Assembly (NCBI GenBank): GCA_018650445.1 | Contig: JABIFX010000132.1 | Location: 1 to 52,320 of the forward strand | DNA from: Fidelibacterota bacterium | GTDB lineage: Bacteria; Fidelibacterota; UBA8477; JABMPR01 | Direction: 5' to 3' | DNA length: 52,320 bases | Shown: positions 43,526 through 51,676 of the stretch, in pieces | Layout of the letters: each line of letters begins with the position of its first letter | How positions within the stretch are numbered: the first letter of the stretch is position 1 | Made by a program: the position numbers and the translations under genes | The notes under the pieces: model-generated | Database searches by the model: none | What the model was told of the DNA's origin: nothing | What the model saw: only the letters and a program-made list of their open reading frames with translations

Positions 43526-45171
43526 AACTGCCTCACAAAACGCATCCACACGGAGAAATTTTCATCAAAGATGGTATCGGGTTTACCCTGAGCCTGAACT
43601 TCAAGCGCCCAATTGAAATAGTGCATATTCACTTTAATAAATGAATTCAGCCAAAGATAGTCGGGATAGATTTCTGATTGATAACGATACATACTGATCA
43701 AATTCAAGCTGCTACCAGAAGACATATGATAGGTGAACCTTGTATTCAGGTGAAGACGTAAATCACTCTCATCTCCCAGCTCACTGACCGTAAGATGATC
43801 CAGCGAGGCTCTCAATTTTCTCTTTACATATTTGAATTGAACGTTGTGTGTAATCGCATTGCGCAATGTATCTTCAGAAAAATCAAGATCCGTTCCAAAA
43901 TGGTTCAACAATCTAAATGTGTTGGCAACTTGAACTTTCTGACCGGGCCACAGATCAACAGTTAGATCTAAACGATGGTCTATATCGTATCTTGGATCTT
44001 TGCTCACTTCATCTAATCCAATAAATATTTCACCCTCGGAGTGATCACTTAGACCCACACGTAATTTCCGGTTCTGCATCAGAGGAACCCTTTCCTCTAA
44101 TTCAAAGCGCATATCAAAACCAGATCCAAAGCGGTAAGATTCTTTATATCCAAACTGCAGGACTCCAAGGGCAGATTTTCTATCTCCGAGACGCCAATGC
44201 ATTCCGGCGAGATAAGCTCTCCAATGGTATTGGGGATCGCCACTAAGGGGTTTGACCTTGCTTCCCTCGCCAAGCAGCTGAAAGGCGATGGCCTCGCTCT
44301 TCTTCCAGCGATAGTCCAGGTCATAGGCTTGTGTGTTGAGATAACTGCCACGATAGGATACTTGTTGATTGTTAACGTGTGCCCAGACAGTGGAACGGTT
44401 GGATAATTGATAGTTTACCCGTTGATAAACTCGCCAATAAGCATTTCCACCATAATTATAAACGGAATTAATTGCTGTCCAGTTTAAGCCTTTTACAGGA
44501 CTGCCGTACCACCGAATGGACATGTTGGATCTGTCGTCGTCCCCGCTTGTAACATTATTACTAATCAAATCTTTCTCACCACGGAAACGGAACTGTAAGC
44601 CCAGGAGTTTTTGTTCAAGATGAAGTTTCGCAAATTGGTGATCTATTGTATTGGTGTCTCGCTTGGAATTTCTGAATCCATAAGCAAAAAGTAATCGTCC
44701 ATTATTGGGGAGAGGGGAATGAAATTGAAGTCCACTGACCTGCTCCTTATGTTGCAGACTATCCTGAGCGATCTGCATGGGATTTCTCAATTGAGAATAG
44801 CTGAACATCTCAATAGTAGTTTGACGAAAGGGCTGAAATTGTGCTTTGACCTGAAACTCGGGAATTAATTCCGTCAATTCAAGCTGAGTCGATCCACGGA
44901 GGAGACCTCCACCACTAAAACTATAATTAAAATCCAGATAATTAAACTGCTGTTGGATTCCCCAGTTTATACGTTCCATATGGACTAAGTTGTTACCATC
45001 TCCAGCAACATTGGAGATCATTCCAACCCGACTCTCAACTCTACCATTACTTGCCATATCAAGGGCGATCGCTTGATTGCCAAGCAGAACCAAGCTGAGA
45101 ACACCCATCACCATAAATCTTAGGGAGGGTGTTGTCTGTTGTGTAGTATTAAGCTTCATATCCCTGCTCAC
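43522..45171 (-). CDS. Predicted outer-membrane beta-barrel (porin-like conduit)
   Basis: 549 residues. The GTG at 45171 shares its G with the TAG stop of the NHL lipoprotein gene, so coupled translation supports this start; the ATG at 45159 is the alternative. A signal peptide (LRFMVMGVLSLVLLGNQAIA) is followed by alternating aromatic/polar strand patterns over the whole length (FNYLDFNYSFSGGGLL, GRLLFAYGFRNSK, NLISMYRYQSEIYPDY) and a C-terminal strand ending WMRFVRQL, as in large barrels of 18-26 strands. There are no CxxCH motifs. Its size and its place between cytochromes resemble the barrels of porin-cytochrome complexes (MtrB, OmbB) in which the barrel sheathes a cytochrome; homology was not shown. 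Confidence 0.75.
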   Translation of the reverse strand: MSRDMKLNTTQQTTPSLRFMVMGVLSLVLLGNQAIALDMASNGRVESRVGMISNVAGDGNNLVHMERINWGIQQQFNYLDFNYSFSGGGLLRGSTQLELTELIPEFQVKAQFQPFRQTTIEMFSYSQLRNPMQIAQDSLQHKEQVSGLQFHSPLPNNGRLLFAYGFRNSKRDTNTIDHQFAKLHLEQKLLGLQFRFRGEKDLISNNVTSGDDDRSNMSIRWYGSPVKGLNWTAINSVYNYGGNAYWRVYQRVNYQLSNRSTVWAHVNNQQVSYRGSYLNTQAYDLDYRWKKSEAIAFQLLGEGSKVKPLSGDPQYHWRAYLAGMHWRLGDRKSALGVLQFGYKESYRFGSGFDMRFELEERVPLMQNRKLRVGLSDHSEGEIFIGLDEVSKDPRYDIDHRLDLTVDLWPGQKVQVANTFRLLNHFGTDLDFSEDTLRNAITHNVQFKYVKRKLRASLDHLTVSELGDESDLRLHLNTRFTYHMSSGSSLNLISMYRYQSEIYPDYLWLNSFIKVNMHYFNWALEVQAQGKPDTIFDENFSVWMRFVRQL

Positions 45172-46202
45172 TATTGTGCGAAATAACGAAATATTTGAAC
45201 CCTGTTATTATATGGATCAGCAACAAACAATCGCTGCTCTTCATCAATAAACAAATTGCGAGGCATCAAGAACTGACCCTGCCCCGTCCCTGTTTCACCG
45301 AAATAGAAAAGCAGGGCACCAGTAGCATCAAACATTTGAATGTTGCCAAAGGCCGCATCACCGATAAAAAGAGTACCATCAACTGCCAGGGCTATGCCCT
45401 TGGGAAAAGCAAAACTCCCAGGGACCTGATCATATTCACCAAAACTATTGATAAATTGGAAGTCAGGATCGTATTGTTTGACCTTACGAGCCATTCCATC
45501 CAAAACATAGATATTCCCATTGGCAGCATCGACTGCCATGGCAATGGGACTTTGCAAAACACCATGGGAATGTCCACCTTGACCCAATTGAGCGAGATAT
45601 TCACCTCCAGGTGAAAAAACAAATACCCTATTGGCTGGTGGATCTGCTATTAGTAACCGATTGGAATGGCCATCGTAGCAAAGACCGCCAGGTCTTTGCA
45701 TGTCGGCATGATTGATTGTCCCCACCAGATTGAATTCATAATCCAGAATGTGAACGGTGCCACCCATTAAATCACTAACAAAAATATTATCTGGTCCTGC
45801 AGCAATGGATGTGGGATGTAGAATTTCGGAAAGATGAACTCTTTCACTGTTCACCCATTCCCCTTCTACTTCGTTGTAAATGGAGATATATCCTGCTTCA
45901 GACTCAACGATGAGTAAACGTCCCTTCTGATCAACTACCATGTCGGTGGGCTGATTTAAGGTAAATTTACTTTCCGGTCCCACGATCATCCCCAGAAAAC
46001 GACTAAATAGCCCCTCAGGAGTGTCCTGAGCACCTTCAATGACTTGCTCAAGGGTCAAGTAGGGCTGCGGGATATCAGCTGGGTAATTCACAGCCTCGCT
46101 GATCTTGTTGCTTGAAGCACATCCAACAAGTCCAGACATAAAAACCGCTGATATGAGAAATAAAACTGTTAAGTATGGTTTAAAAGACCTGATGACTCTC
46201 AT
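45171..46202 (-). CDS. NHL-repeat beta-propeller lipoprotein
   Basis: 343 residues from the ATG at 46202, one base after the stop codon of the 18-heme gene and following AGAGAAAGAGAT. The signal ends in a lipobox, SGLVGC, so the protein is a lipoprotein. Six NHL-type repeats follow (LTL..., GPDNIFVSDLMGGTVHILD, HSNRLLIADPPANRVFVFS, ANGNIYVLDGMARKVKQYD, GTLFIGDAAFGNIQMFD, EQRLFVADPYNNRVQIF), enough for a propeller. NHL propellers bind other proteins or ligands. Here it is coupled to the barrel gene, so it probably helps to assemble or hold the barrel-cytochrome complex; that role is inference. Confidence 0.88.
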   Translation of the reverse strand: MRVIRSFKPYLTVLFLISAVFMSGLVGCASSNKISEAVNYPADIPQPYLTLEQVIEGAQDTPEGLFSRFLGMIVGPESKFTLNQPTDMVVDQKGRLLIVESEAGYISIYNEVEGEWVNSERVHLSEILHPTSIAAGPDNIFVSDLMGGTVHILDYEFNLVGTINHADMQRPGGLCYDGHSNRLLIADPPANRVFVFSPGGEYLAQLGQGGHSHGVLQSPIAMAVDAANGNIYVLDGMARKVKQYDPDFQFINSFGEYDQVPGSFAFPKGIALAVDGTLFIGDAAFGNIQMFDATGALLFYFGETGTGQGQFLMPRNLFIDEEQRLFVADPYNNRVQIFRYFAQ

Positions 46203-46203
46203 C

Positions 46204-48282
46204 TTAGTATCTCTTTCTCTTAACCGGGTCATGATAGTAATTGTATTTCCAGAGTGTGCTTTCACCATGACAATCAGTACAAAGTGTCAGCTGACTGGGA
46301 TTACGCAAAAATGATGTGAGGTCATTACCTTCTTCGTTTTCAGAGCCCAGCTTTTGGAATTTCTGTTTGTAAGACCAGGAATGAGGATTGTGACAGGTAA
46401 AGCAATCAATATGTCCAACAGTCATACTGGGACCTGCTTCACTAAAGAGTGGGAAGTCCAACCAGTCTCCTGTTCCTCTGGCAGTAGGAGTCAGAATGCC
46501 GAACTCACGAGGGTGGCTATAGCCTTCCACAAGTTTTTTTGATGCAATACCATTTTCACTATGGCAGCTGAAGCAATGTTTTTCATTAAAACTCGCACCA
46601 GGTGCATCACCCCATTTTGCGAGAATACCATATTGTGTTTCAGCGTTATGCGGAGCATGGCAAAGGCTACAAGCGCTTCGATCTTCCTCGGTCAAATCAT
46701 GGTCTGAATTTAAAATCGACTCTTGTTCAGGATGGCAATCCAGGCAAAGCTTTGGTTCCGGCCAGTTTGAAATAGTCAGGAATGAATTTCTGTCATCTCC
46801 CTTTAAATCAACTGTTTGAGATTTTTCAACTGTCTTACCCCACTTATGCGGATCATGACAGGTATTACAACTCAGTAAAGTTTGACCATCCTTTTTATAA
46901 CCATGCAGATTGCTCTTTGATTCAAAAGGTACACCAATGGGATGGTTATTATGAACCACTGACGTGGCGAAATGTTGACCATCGTGACAGCGCATGCACA
47001 GGACAGTATAAGGATCATCTTCTGTTGATCCTTCCAGGGCGTTCGTATGAGCTCCATGACAGACGGTACACTGACCGTTCAATGTATTCGATTCTCTGAA
47101 TAGCTGCTGGAAGCCTTCTCGGGCTACACTATGGTCAGAATTAAACATGCTGGATTGTCCGGCGTGACAGCTCACACATAACTGACCCTGGGCATCATCA
47201 GGCAAGCGCAAAAAGGAGGTATACTCAGTGCCCTCTTCATTACCCGCATTCACAGCGTATTTGTTTGAGAATTCCCACTGATGCGGATCATGACAGGATT
47301 TACATAGTAATTTGTCACCTGCTTTTATTCCCAAAGCAGGAATATTTTTTCTCAGCATAATATTTGATACGGGGTGACCTGCATGTGAAAATGTTTTTTC
47401 CTGACCCAGACCATTATCACTATGACAATCGATACAATAGCCATTCTCCCCTGCTTTAGGGTCAATTTCCATAGACCACATATGCTTCGCTTTTCCATTA
47501 TGACTGACATGGCAAGCGGCACAAGGATCGTTCCCACTAAAATCAGGTCCGATATCACTTGATTTATTCATCAGGGAGCTGGTGAGATCATGATCAGTAA
47601 GCTTGATGTTAAAATAGGCTTCATGACATGAGGAACAGAGTTCACTTCGGTCACTTCCCGTCACACCAACCACGGATTCTGTTCCATGAATAGGATGACA
47701 GGTCATGCATTCCATACTACCATCTTTACCCCAGAACGTACTTTCTGGCATTGTATTGTCTGGTGATACCTTCACTTTGATGGGGTGATTTCTGTGAGAT
47801 TTGGCTTGATTGGAGTGGCAATCCAGACAGAGCGCAGAATTCATCTTTGCCATTCGCAGGAAAGGCGCAAGACCACCATTTCGTGTTGGTTTCAGACTAT
47901 GGGGAGTGTGGCAGGTACCACAATAAATCTTGCCGTCCTTGTCAAGTGGTAGATCTTGAATATTTGCGTGCCTTACATCCATATCCATTTGGTGGTTGCT
48001 GGATGCGAAGGTTTGACGAGAATCTTTTACTGTTCCATCGTGACAGGTATAACACATGGCTGCCGTCGGAATACGAGCAGGCATCCCCTGGATCTGGATG
48101 GGAGCATCAATATCTGGGAGTAACGATTTCTCTGGATCGATGTTATCGTGCCAGCTTACATGGCAGGTGACACAATCCAGACTCACTTTGCGACCATCAG
48201 GGTTGTGTTGCCCAAAGACAAAAGCACTAAACAAACACAAAGCAGCAAAAACGATGATTAATCTTTTTGTGGTGTTCATCAT
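46204..48282 (-). CDS. 18-heme cytochrome c of doubled-CXXCH repeats
   Basis: 692 residues with a signal peptide (MMNTTKRLIIVFAALCLFSA) and eighteen CxxCH motifs. The chain is built of repeated pairs in which CxxCH-x-P-H is followed, after about 10-35 residues, by an FLR-type strand and a second CxxCH (examples: CGTCHTPH...FLR...CLDCH; CKSCHDPHQW...SFLR...CVSCH; CNTCHDPHKW...SFLT...CLDCH; CFTCHNPHSW...SFLR...CTDCH). This is the doubled-CXXCH motif pattern. The ATG overlaps the NHL gene stop (ATGA) and the NHL lipoprotein begins one base after its own stop, so it is wedged between two NHL genes. A long chain of hemes is suited to electron storage or transport across the periplasm or to the surface. 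Confidence 0.95.
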   Translation of the reverse strand: MMNTTKRLIIVFAALCLFSAFVFGQHNPDGRKVSLDCVTCHVSWHDNIDPEKSLLPDIDAPIQIQGMPARIPTAAMCYTCHDGTVKDSRQTFASSNHQMDMDVRHANIQDLPLDKDGKIYCGTCHTPHSLKPTRNGGLAPFLRMAKMNSALCLDCHSNQAKSHRNHPIKVKVSPDNTMPESTFWGKDGSMECMTCHPIHGTESVVGVTGSDRSELCSSCHEAYFNIKLTDHDLTSSLMNKSSDIGPDFSGNDPCAACHVSHNGKAKHMWSMEIDPKAGENGYCIDCHSDNGLGQEKTFSHAGHPVSNIMLRKNIPALGIKAGDKLLCKSCHDPHQWEFSNKYAVNAGNEEGTEYTSFLRLPDDAQGQLCVSCHAGQSSMFNSDHSVAREGFQQLFRESNTLNGQCTVCHGAHTNALEGSTEDDPYTVLCMRCHDGQHFATSVVHNNHPIGVPFESKSNLHGYKKDGQTLLSCNTCHDPHKWGKTVEKSQTVDLKGDDRNSFLTISNWPEPKLCLDCHPEQESILNSDHDLTEEDRSACSLCHAPHNAETQYGILAKWGDAPGASFNEKHCFSCHSENGIASKKLVEGYSHPREFGILTPTARGTGDWLDFPLFSEAGPSMTVGHIDCFTCHNPHSWSYKQKFQKLGSENEEGNDLTSFLRNPSQLTLCTDCHGESTLWKYNYYHDPVKRKRY

Positions 48283-49154
48283 TTGATCTGCCAGACACTT
48301 ACTTTGCTAGCGAATGACTCTACCACCCACAAACGATCCTGTTTATCTATATAAACTCCCATAGGGGCGGATAAGGCGAGACTTTCACCCTCGCTTGTGG
48401 CGATCCCCAAATATTTTCCGGAAATAGAGAAGGCTTGAATCGCACCTGTATAGCCATCAGCCACCCAAACACGTTTTTGTGAATCGAGAGCTACCCCTTT
48501 GGGGCTGAATATTTGTCCTTTTTCGACCCCTGGCTTGGCAATGATTTGCGGGTAACGACCGCTTGGTGAAAAGGAGACTACACGTCGGTTGAGGATGTCT
48601 CCGATAATGATTCTATTTTCAGGACCAGGAGCCAGGAAGCCAGGATTGATAAATTCGCCAACCTTCTCTCCTCTATTCCCCCAGTAATATTTTTCTTTGA
48701 AATCCTTATCCAGAACCGTGATAGTATGATTCAGGCGATCTGTGACAATAAAGTTGTCACCCATATCGGTGACATCTACAGGTTCAGTTTGATGATCTAG
48801 CGGGACAATCTGGCTGATTCGTCCATTCAACTCCATTTTCAGAAGACGTGAGCGAGGTGTATCGGCAATCCAGAGATCGCCATTAATCCAGGCAATTCCA
48901 ACTGCTTTGTAAATAGATTCGCGCTGGGGTTTAATTTCAACCACTTCACCACTGACTTTGAGCTGAACAACTCGATCATTCATACCATCCAGTACAAAGA
49001 CATCACCTCGATCATTTCCACAGAGATCAGTAGGGAAATTCAAATCCGCTTCAAGGGTCCTGACGTGGGAGAAACTTACTTCCTGAGCAATAAGACTTTG
49101 TACCAGGCCAAAACTGGCAACCAGAACAACAATTAGCAGCTTCTTAAATCTCAT
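48279..49154 (-). CDS. NHL-repeat beta-propeller protein (secreted)
   Basis: 291 residues from the ATG at 49154 with GAGAG before it; a TTG at 49184 would extend the frame into the preceding gene and is less likely. Signal peptide MRFKKLLIVVLVASFGLVQSLIAQ with no lipobox. About six NHL repeats are visible: GDVFVLDGMNDRVVQL, GDLWIADTPRSRLLKME, NFIVTDRLNHTITVLD, NRIIIGDILNRRVVSFS, KRVWVADGYTGAIQAFS, DRLWVVESFASKVSVW. It lies between the triheme protein and the 18-heme cytochrome, overlapping the latter by 4 bases. Likely a periplasmic or surface scaffold paired with the cytochromes. Confidence 0.88.
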   Translation of the reverse strand: MRFKKLLIVVLVASFGLVQSLIAQEVSFSHVRTLEADLNFPTDLCGNDRGDVFVLDGMNDRVVQLKVSGEVVEIKPQRESIYKAVGIAWINGDLWIADTPRSRLLKMELNGRISQIVPLDHQTEPVDVTDMGDNFIVTDRLNHTITVLDKDFKEKYYWGNRGEKVGEFINPGFLAPGPENRIIIGDILNRRVVSFSPSGRYPQIIAKPGVEKGQIFSPKGVALDSQKRVWVADGYTGAIQAFSISGKYLGIATSEGESLALSAPMGVYIDKQDRLWVVESFASKVSVWQIK

Positions 49155-49176
49155 GAAAGCTCTCGAATTCTCTGAT

Positions 49177-49974
49177 TTACTCAAAAACAGGAGGGAAATA
49201 GAATGATTCGTATTTCTCTACCATGCCCACTACTGCTGAATGTCGCATTTCATTTAATCTATCGCCTTTAAAACCCAGATACTCCCATGGGAATGATGCT
49301 GATTCTGAATGACAGTTCAAACAGGTCAAAGCTTTATCGCCGACCAGAGCCTCAGCAGCTTTCCTTGCCTTGACTTCATCCACGTATTCCCCGGCATCTA
49401 CTGAGTTTCGATACGTTAACGCTTGTTCAGAACTGTAGGGTGTGTATAGACGGGTTTTGATATCCCCATCATAAATGACGGGGAGAATTTTACTGATAAA
49501 GTTGTCGGAGCCTGAAAGCTTTGCATCAGCATCGCGGACTAACCCGTAGGCACCCTGTCTGGTAATGGAATTATCCACACCAAAGTTATGCCATTCAAAT
49601 TTAACTGGTCGACCCGGTTTTTCATCGATATGACAGGTCATGCAGGACATATATCTAGAGTGTTGATTATTAAAAGCACGCGTTCTCAGGTCTTTTTCGT
49701 GTGGCCATAACGAATGACAGCTCAAACAATTTTCCTGCTGATCCATGGGTAAAAAATAACGTTCAGAGGTCTGATGAAAATGACTCTGACGATTCTCATA
49801 ACTATCATAATAGCTATTTAGTTGTTCGACATAATTGGGGAATCGCGATTCGGAAAGAACTTCTGCTTCATGTGGGGTATCATGAGAGACCACCGCTTTG
49901 ATGAGAGTTACTGAAATAAACGTCCCTAGAAGCAGGGCAAAGAGGCCATAGAAGAGTTTCAAGGCTTTTTTCAT
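49177..49974 (-). CDS. Membrane-anchored triheme cytochrome c
   Basis: 265 residues. One N-terminal hydrophobic helix (LFYGLFALLLGTFISVTLIK), probably an uncleaved inner-membrane anchor, then three CxxCH sites (CLSCHSLW, CMTCHID, CLNCHSE). The spacing between hemes is wide, so the fold is not a compact c3. It overlaps the cytochrome b gene stop by ATGA, so it probably receives electrons from that b-type subunit and passes them to the periplasmic multiheme proteins. No family name is offered. Confidence 0.85.
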   Translation of the reverse strand: MKKALKLFYGLFALLLGTFISVTLIKAVVSHDTPHEAEVLSESRFPNYVEQLNSYYDSYENRQSHFHQTSERYFLPMDQQENCLSCHSLWPHEKDLRTRAFNNQHSRYMSCMTCHIDEKPGRPVKFEWHNFGVDNSITRQGAYGLVRDADAKLSGSDNFISKILPVIYDGDIKTRLYTPYSSEQALTYRNSVDAGEYVDEVKARKAAEALVGDKALTCLNCHSESASFPWEYLGFKGDRLNEMRHSAVVGMVEKYESFYFPPVFE

Positions 49975-50663
49975 TTTGAAGCCTCCTCTCTGGCTTTGAT
50001 TTCTTCAAGCTCAAGGGGATGCTCATGTTCCATCTCTTCTTCGGATAAGGTTCCCTTATACCAGACCTTGTTTGCAGGCCAGATACGAGGATTGAAATGA
50101 ACATTATAAAAATGCCAGATAATAATGGCTAACAACGCTAACATAGCTTCATCGCTATGGGCGATGTAGGCGATTTGAATTACAATTCCTGGTAAATATT
50201 TGCTAAATAGGACTGGGAACCACAAAACGATTCCACTACCTGCCATGATAAACATACCCCAGAATACAGCCCAGTAATCAAACTTCTCAATATATGAGAA
50301 TCTATGAAACTTTGGACGTTCATCAGACAAAAACAGGAAGTACTTCATGTTCTCTATAATATTCTTACCGTCTCTTCCAGTAGGCAAGAGATGCATTTCT
50401 GCCAGGGATGGTCTCTTTTTAATGAGATTATAACCGAGATAAAGGATGTGAAAGCCGAAATCAAGAATCATAACAGCTGCAGCAAACCGGTGAATAATCC
50501 GAGCTTTCTCAATACCGCCAGCGGCTGACATGACAACACTCCAAAACTCGCTTTCAGGAAATTTGATGGGAAACCCGGTCAAGACCAGAATGATGAATGG
50601 AACAAACATGAAAATATGCTGTAATCGTTGACTGAGGGTAAAACGCGTGTAGTCTTGACTCAT
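49971..50663 (-). CDS. Membrane cytochrome b subunit (CbcB-like architecture)
   Basis: 230 residues from the ATG at 50663, preceded by GGAGGAAAG and overlapping the upstream stop as ATGA; the frame to 50684 is less likely. Four to five transmembrane helices with histidines suited to two b-hemes: LQHIFMFVPFIILVLTGFPI, IIHRFAAAVMILDFGFHILYL, FIMAGSGIVLWFPVLF, LALLAIIIWHFYNVHF. The end, MEHEHP, mirrors the FEHEHG end of the fused protein at 37970, and the helices align in order. Together with the multiheme protein before it, this is a split version of the c-b fusion and is expected to oxidise or reduce quinol. Confidence 0.9.
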   Translation of the reverse strand: MSQDYTRFTLSQRLQHIFMFVPFIILVLTGFPIKFPESEFWSVVMSAAGGIEKARIIHRFAAAVMILDFGFHILYLGYNLIKKRPSLAEMHLLPTGRDGKNIIENMKYFLFLSDERPKFHRFSYIEKFDYWAVFWGMFIMAGSGIVLWFPVLFSKYLPGIVIQIAYIAHSDEAMLALLAIIIWHFYNVHFNPRIWPANKVWYKGTLSEEEMEHEHPLELEEIKAREEASK

Positions 50664-51676
50664 TTTTCTTTCCTCCGCATCCATATATCACCAACCCAGC
50701 GTCCAAAATCGAGGAAAATGTGTGCAAATAGGAGAGCCATGGTAGCAGCAGTTAATATGATGAATCCCCATTCTACATAGAAAAGGATGGGATTATTTTG
50801 AGTGGTAGGTTCTGAGTGAATTGCAGATGCGGCAAACGTACTGGATACACCTGAGTGACAATAACTATTTGCGCTACAAGTTTGCTGAATATTGTTGGGA
50901 TGAATACTTGAATTAGGGTCTTCTGCAGAAAGATTTAAATGGTTGCGGTGACAATCCATGCAATTTGCAACCTCATTCAGACCGCGTTTTAGAGCCTTGC
51001 CGTGAAAATGTCTTTCATATCCTCCAACCTGAGTGAGGTTGACGTCAAATTGTTTCATATGCCCTTGATCAGCATGGCATGATGAACATAGCTCTACGAC
51101 ATTTATGGAAGCCTCGGCAGTCCTATGACCCGAATGGGAGCTCACGTGAAGAATCACACCTGCAAGACCCTCTCCTTCGTGACAGCGAACACAATGTTGA
51201 CTATTCTCTTGTAACGCTTCATCATTGACAACATTCCGAAATGTATTTGAGTGACAATACTTACAATCGGGCTTAGCCTGATTTTTTTCAACTGAATACT
51301 CAGAATTGAAACCATGGGCACTAATGGCATGTGCATCGGTCTGCTCGGTATGTGAGTAACCTGTGAGGGCAAATGGTTTTGTAATGTGACAGGCCTTGCT
51401 ACATTCAACCTTGGCAACCTCTACTGGATGGGGAAAGACGTTGATATCTGTATGACAATCTCTACAGATGACATTTCTGTGAGTTGAATGACTGTAGGCA
51501 TTTGCGGTAACCTCGAAACTTCGCAATCCTTCTGAAGGTGTTGCAATACCCATCATTGCCAAACTATGGCATAGATTGCAGTTTTCAGCATCGGCCTGTT
51601 GTGCCGGTGCAGAAAGTGCAGTGAGCATCACAAGCAAAAGTACTAATATTGAATGTCTATAGATCGTGGCAGGCAT
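50660..51676 (-). CDS. Multiheme cytochrome c with C-terminal membrane helix
   Basis: 338 residues from the ATG at 51676, inside the end of the preceding gene (20-base overlap). Signal peptide (SILVLLLVMLTALSAPA), then six CxxCH sites plus two unusual ones: CSKACH (CX3CH) and CSANSYCH (CX5CH). The C-terminus is one transmembrane helix (VEWGFIILTAATMALLFAHIFLDF), matching the first membrane helix of the fused protein at 37970 after the same TC...CH-x-G segment. It is the c-type partner of the cytochrome b gene that follows with an ATGA overlap, like CbcA beside CbcB in Geobacter. Confidence 0.9.
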   Translation of the reverse strand: MPATIYRHSILVLLLVMLTALSAPAQQADAENCNLCHSLAMMGIATPSEGLRSFEVTANAYSHSTHRNVICRDCHTDINVFPHPVEVAKVECSKACHITKPFALTGYSHTEQTDAHAISAHGFNSEYSVEKNQAKPDCKYCHSNTFRNVVNDEALQENSQHCVRCHEGEGLAGVILHVSSHSGHRTAEASINVVELCSSCHADQGHMKQFDVNLTQVGGYERHFHGKALKRGLNEVANCMDCHRNHLNLSAEDPNSSIHPNNIQQTCSANSYCHSGVSSTFAASAIHSEPTTQNNPILFYVEWGFIILTAATMALLFAHIFLDFGRWVGDIWMRRKEK

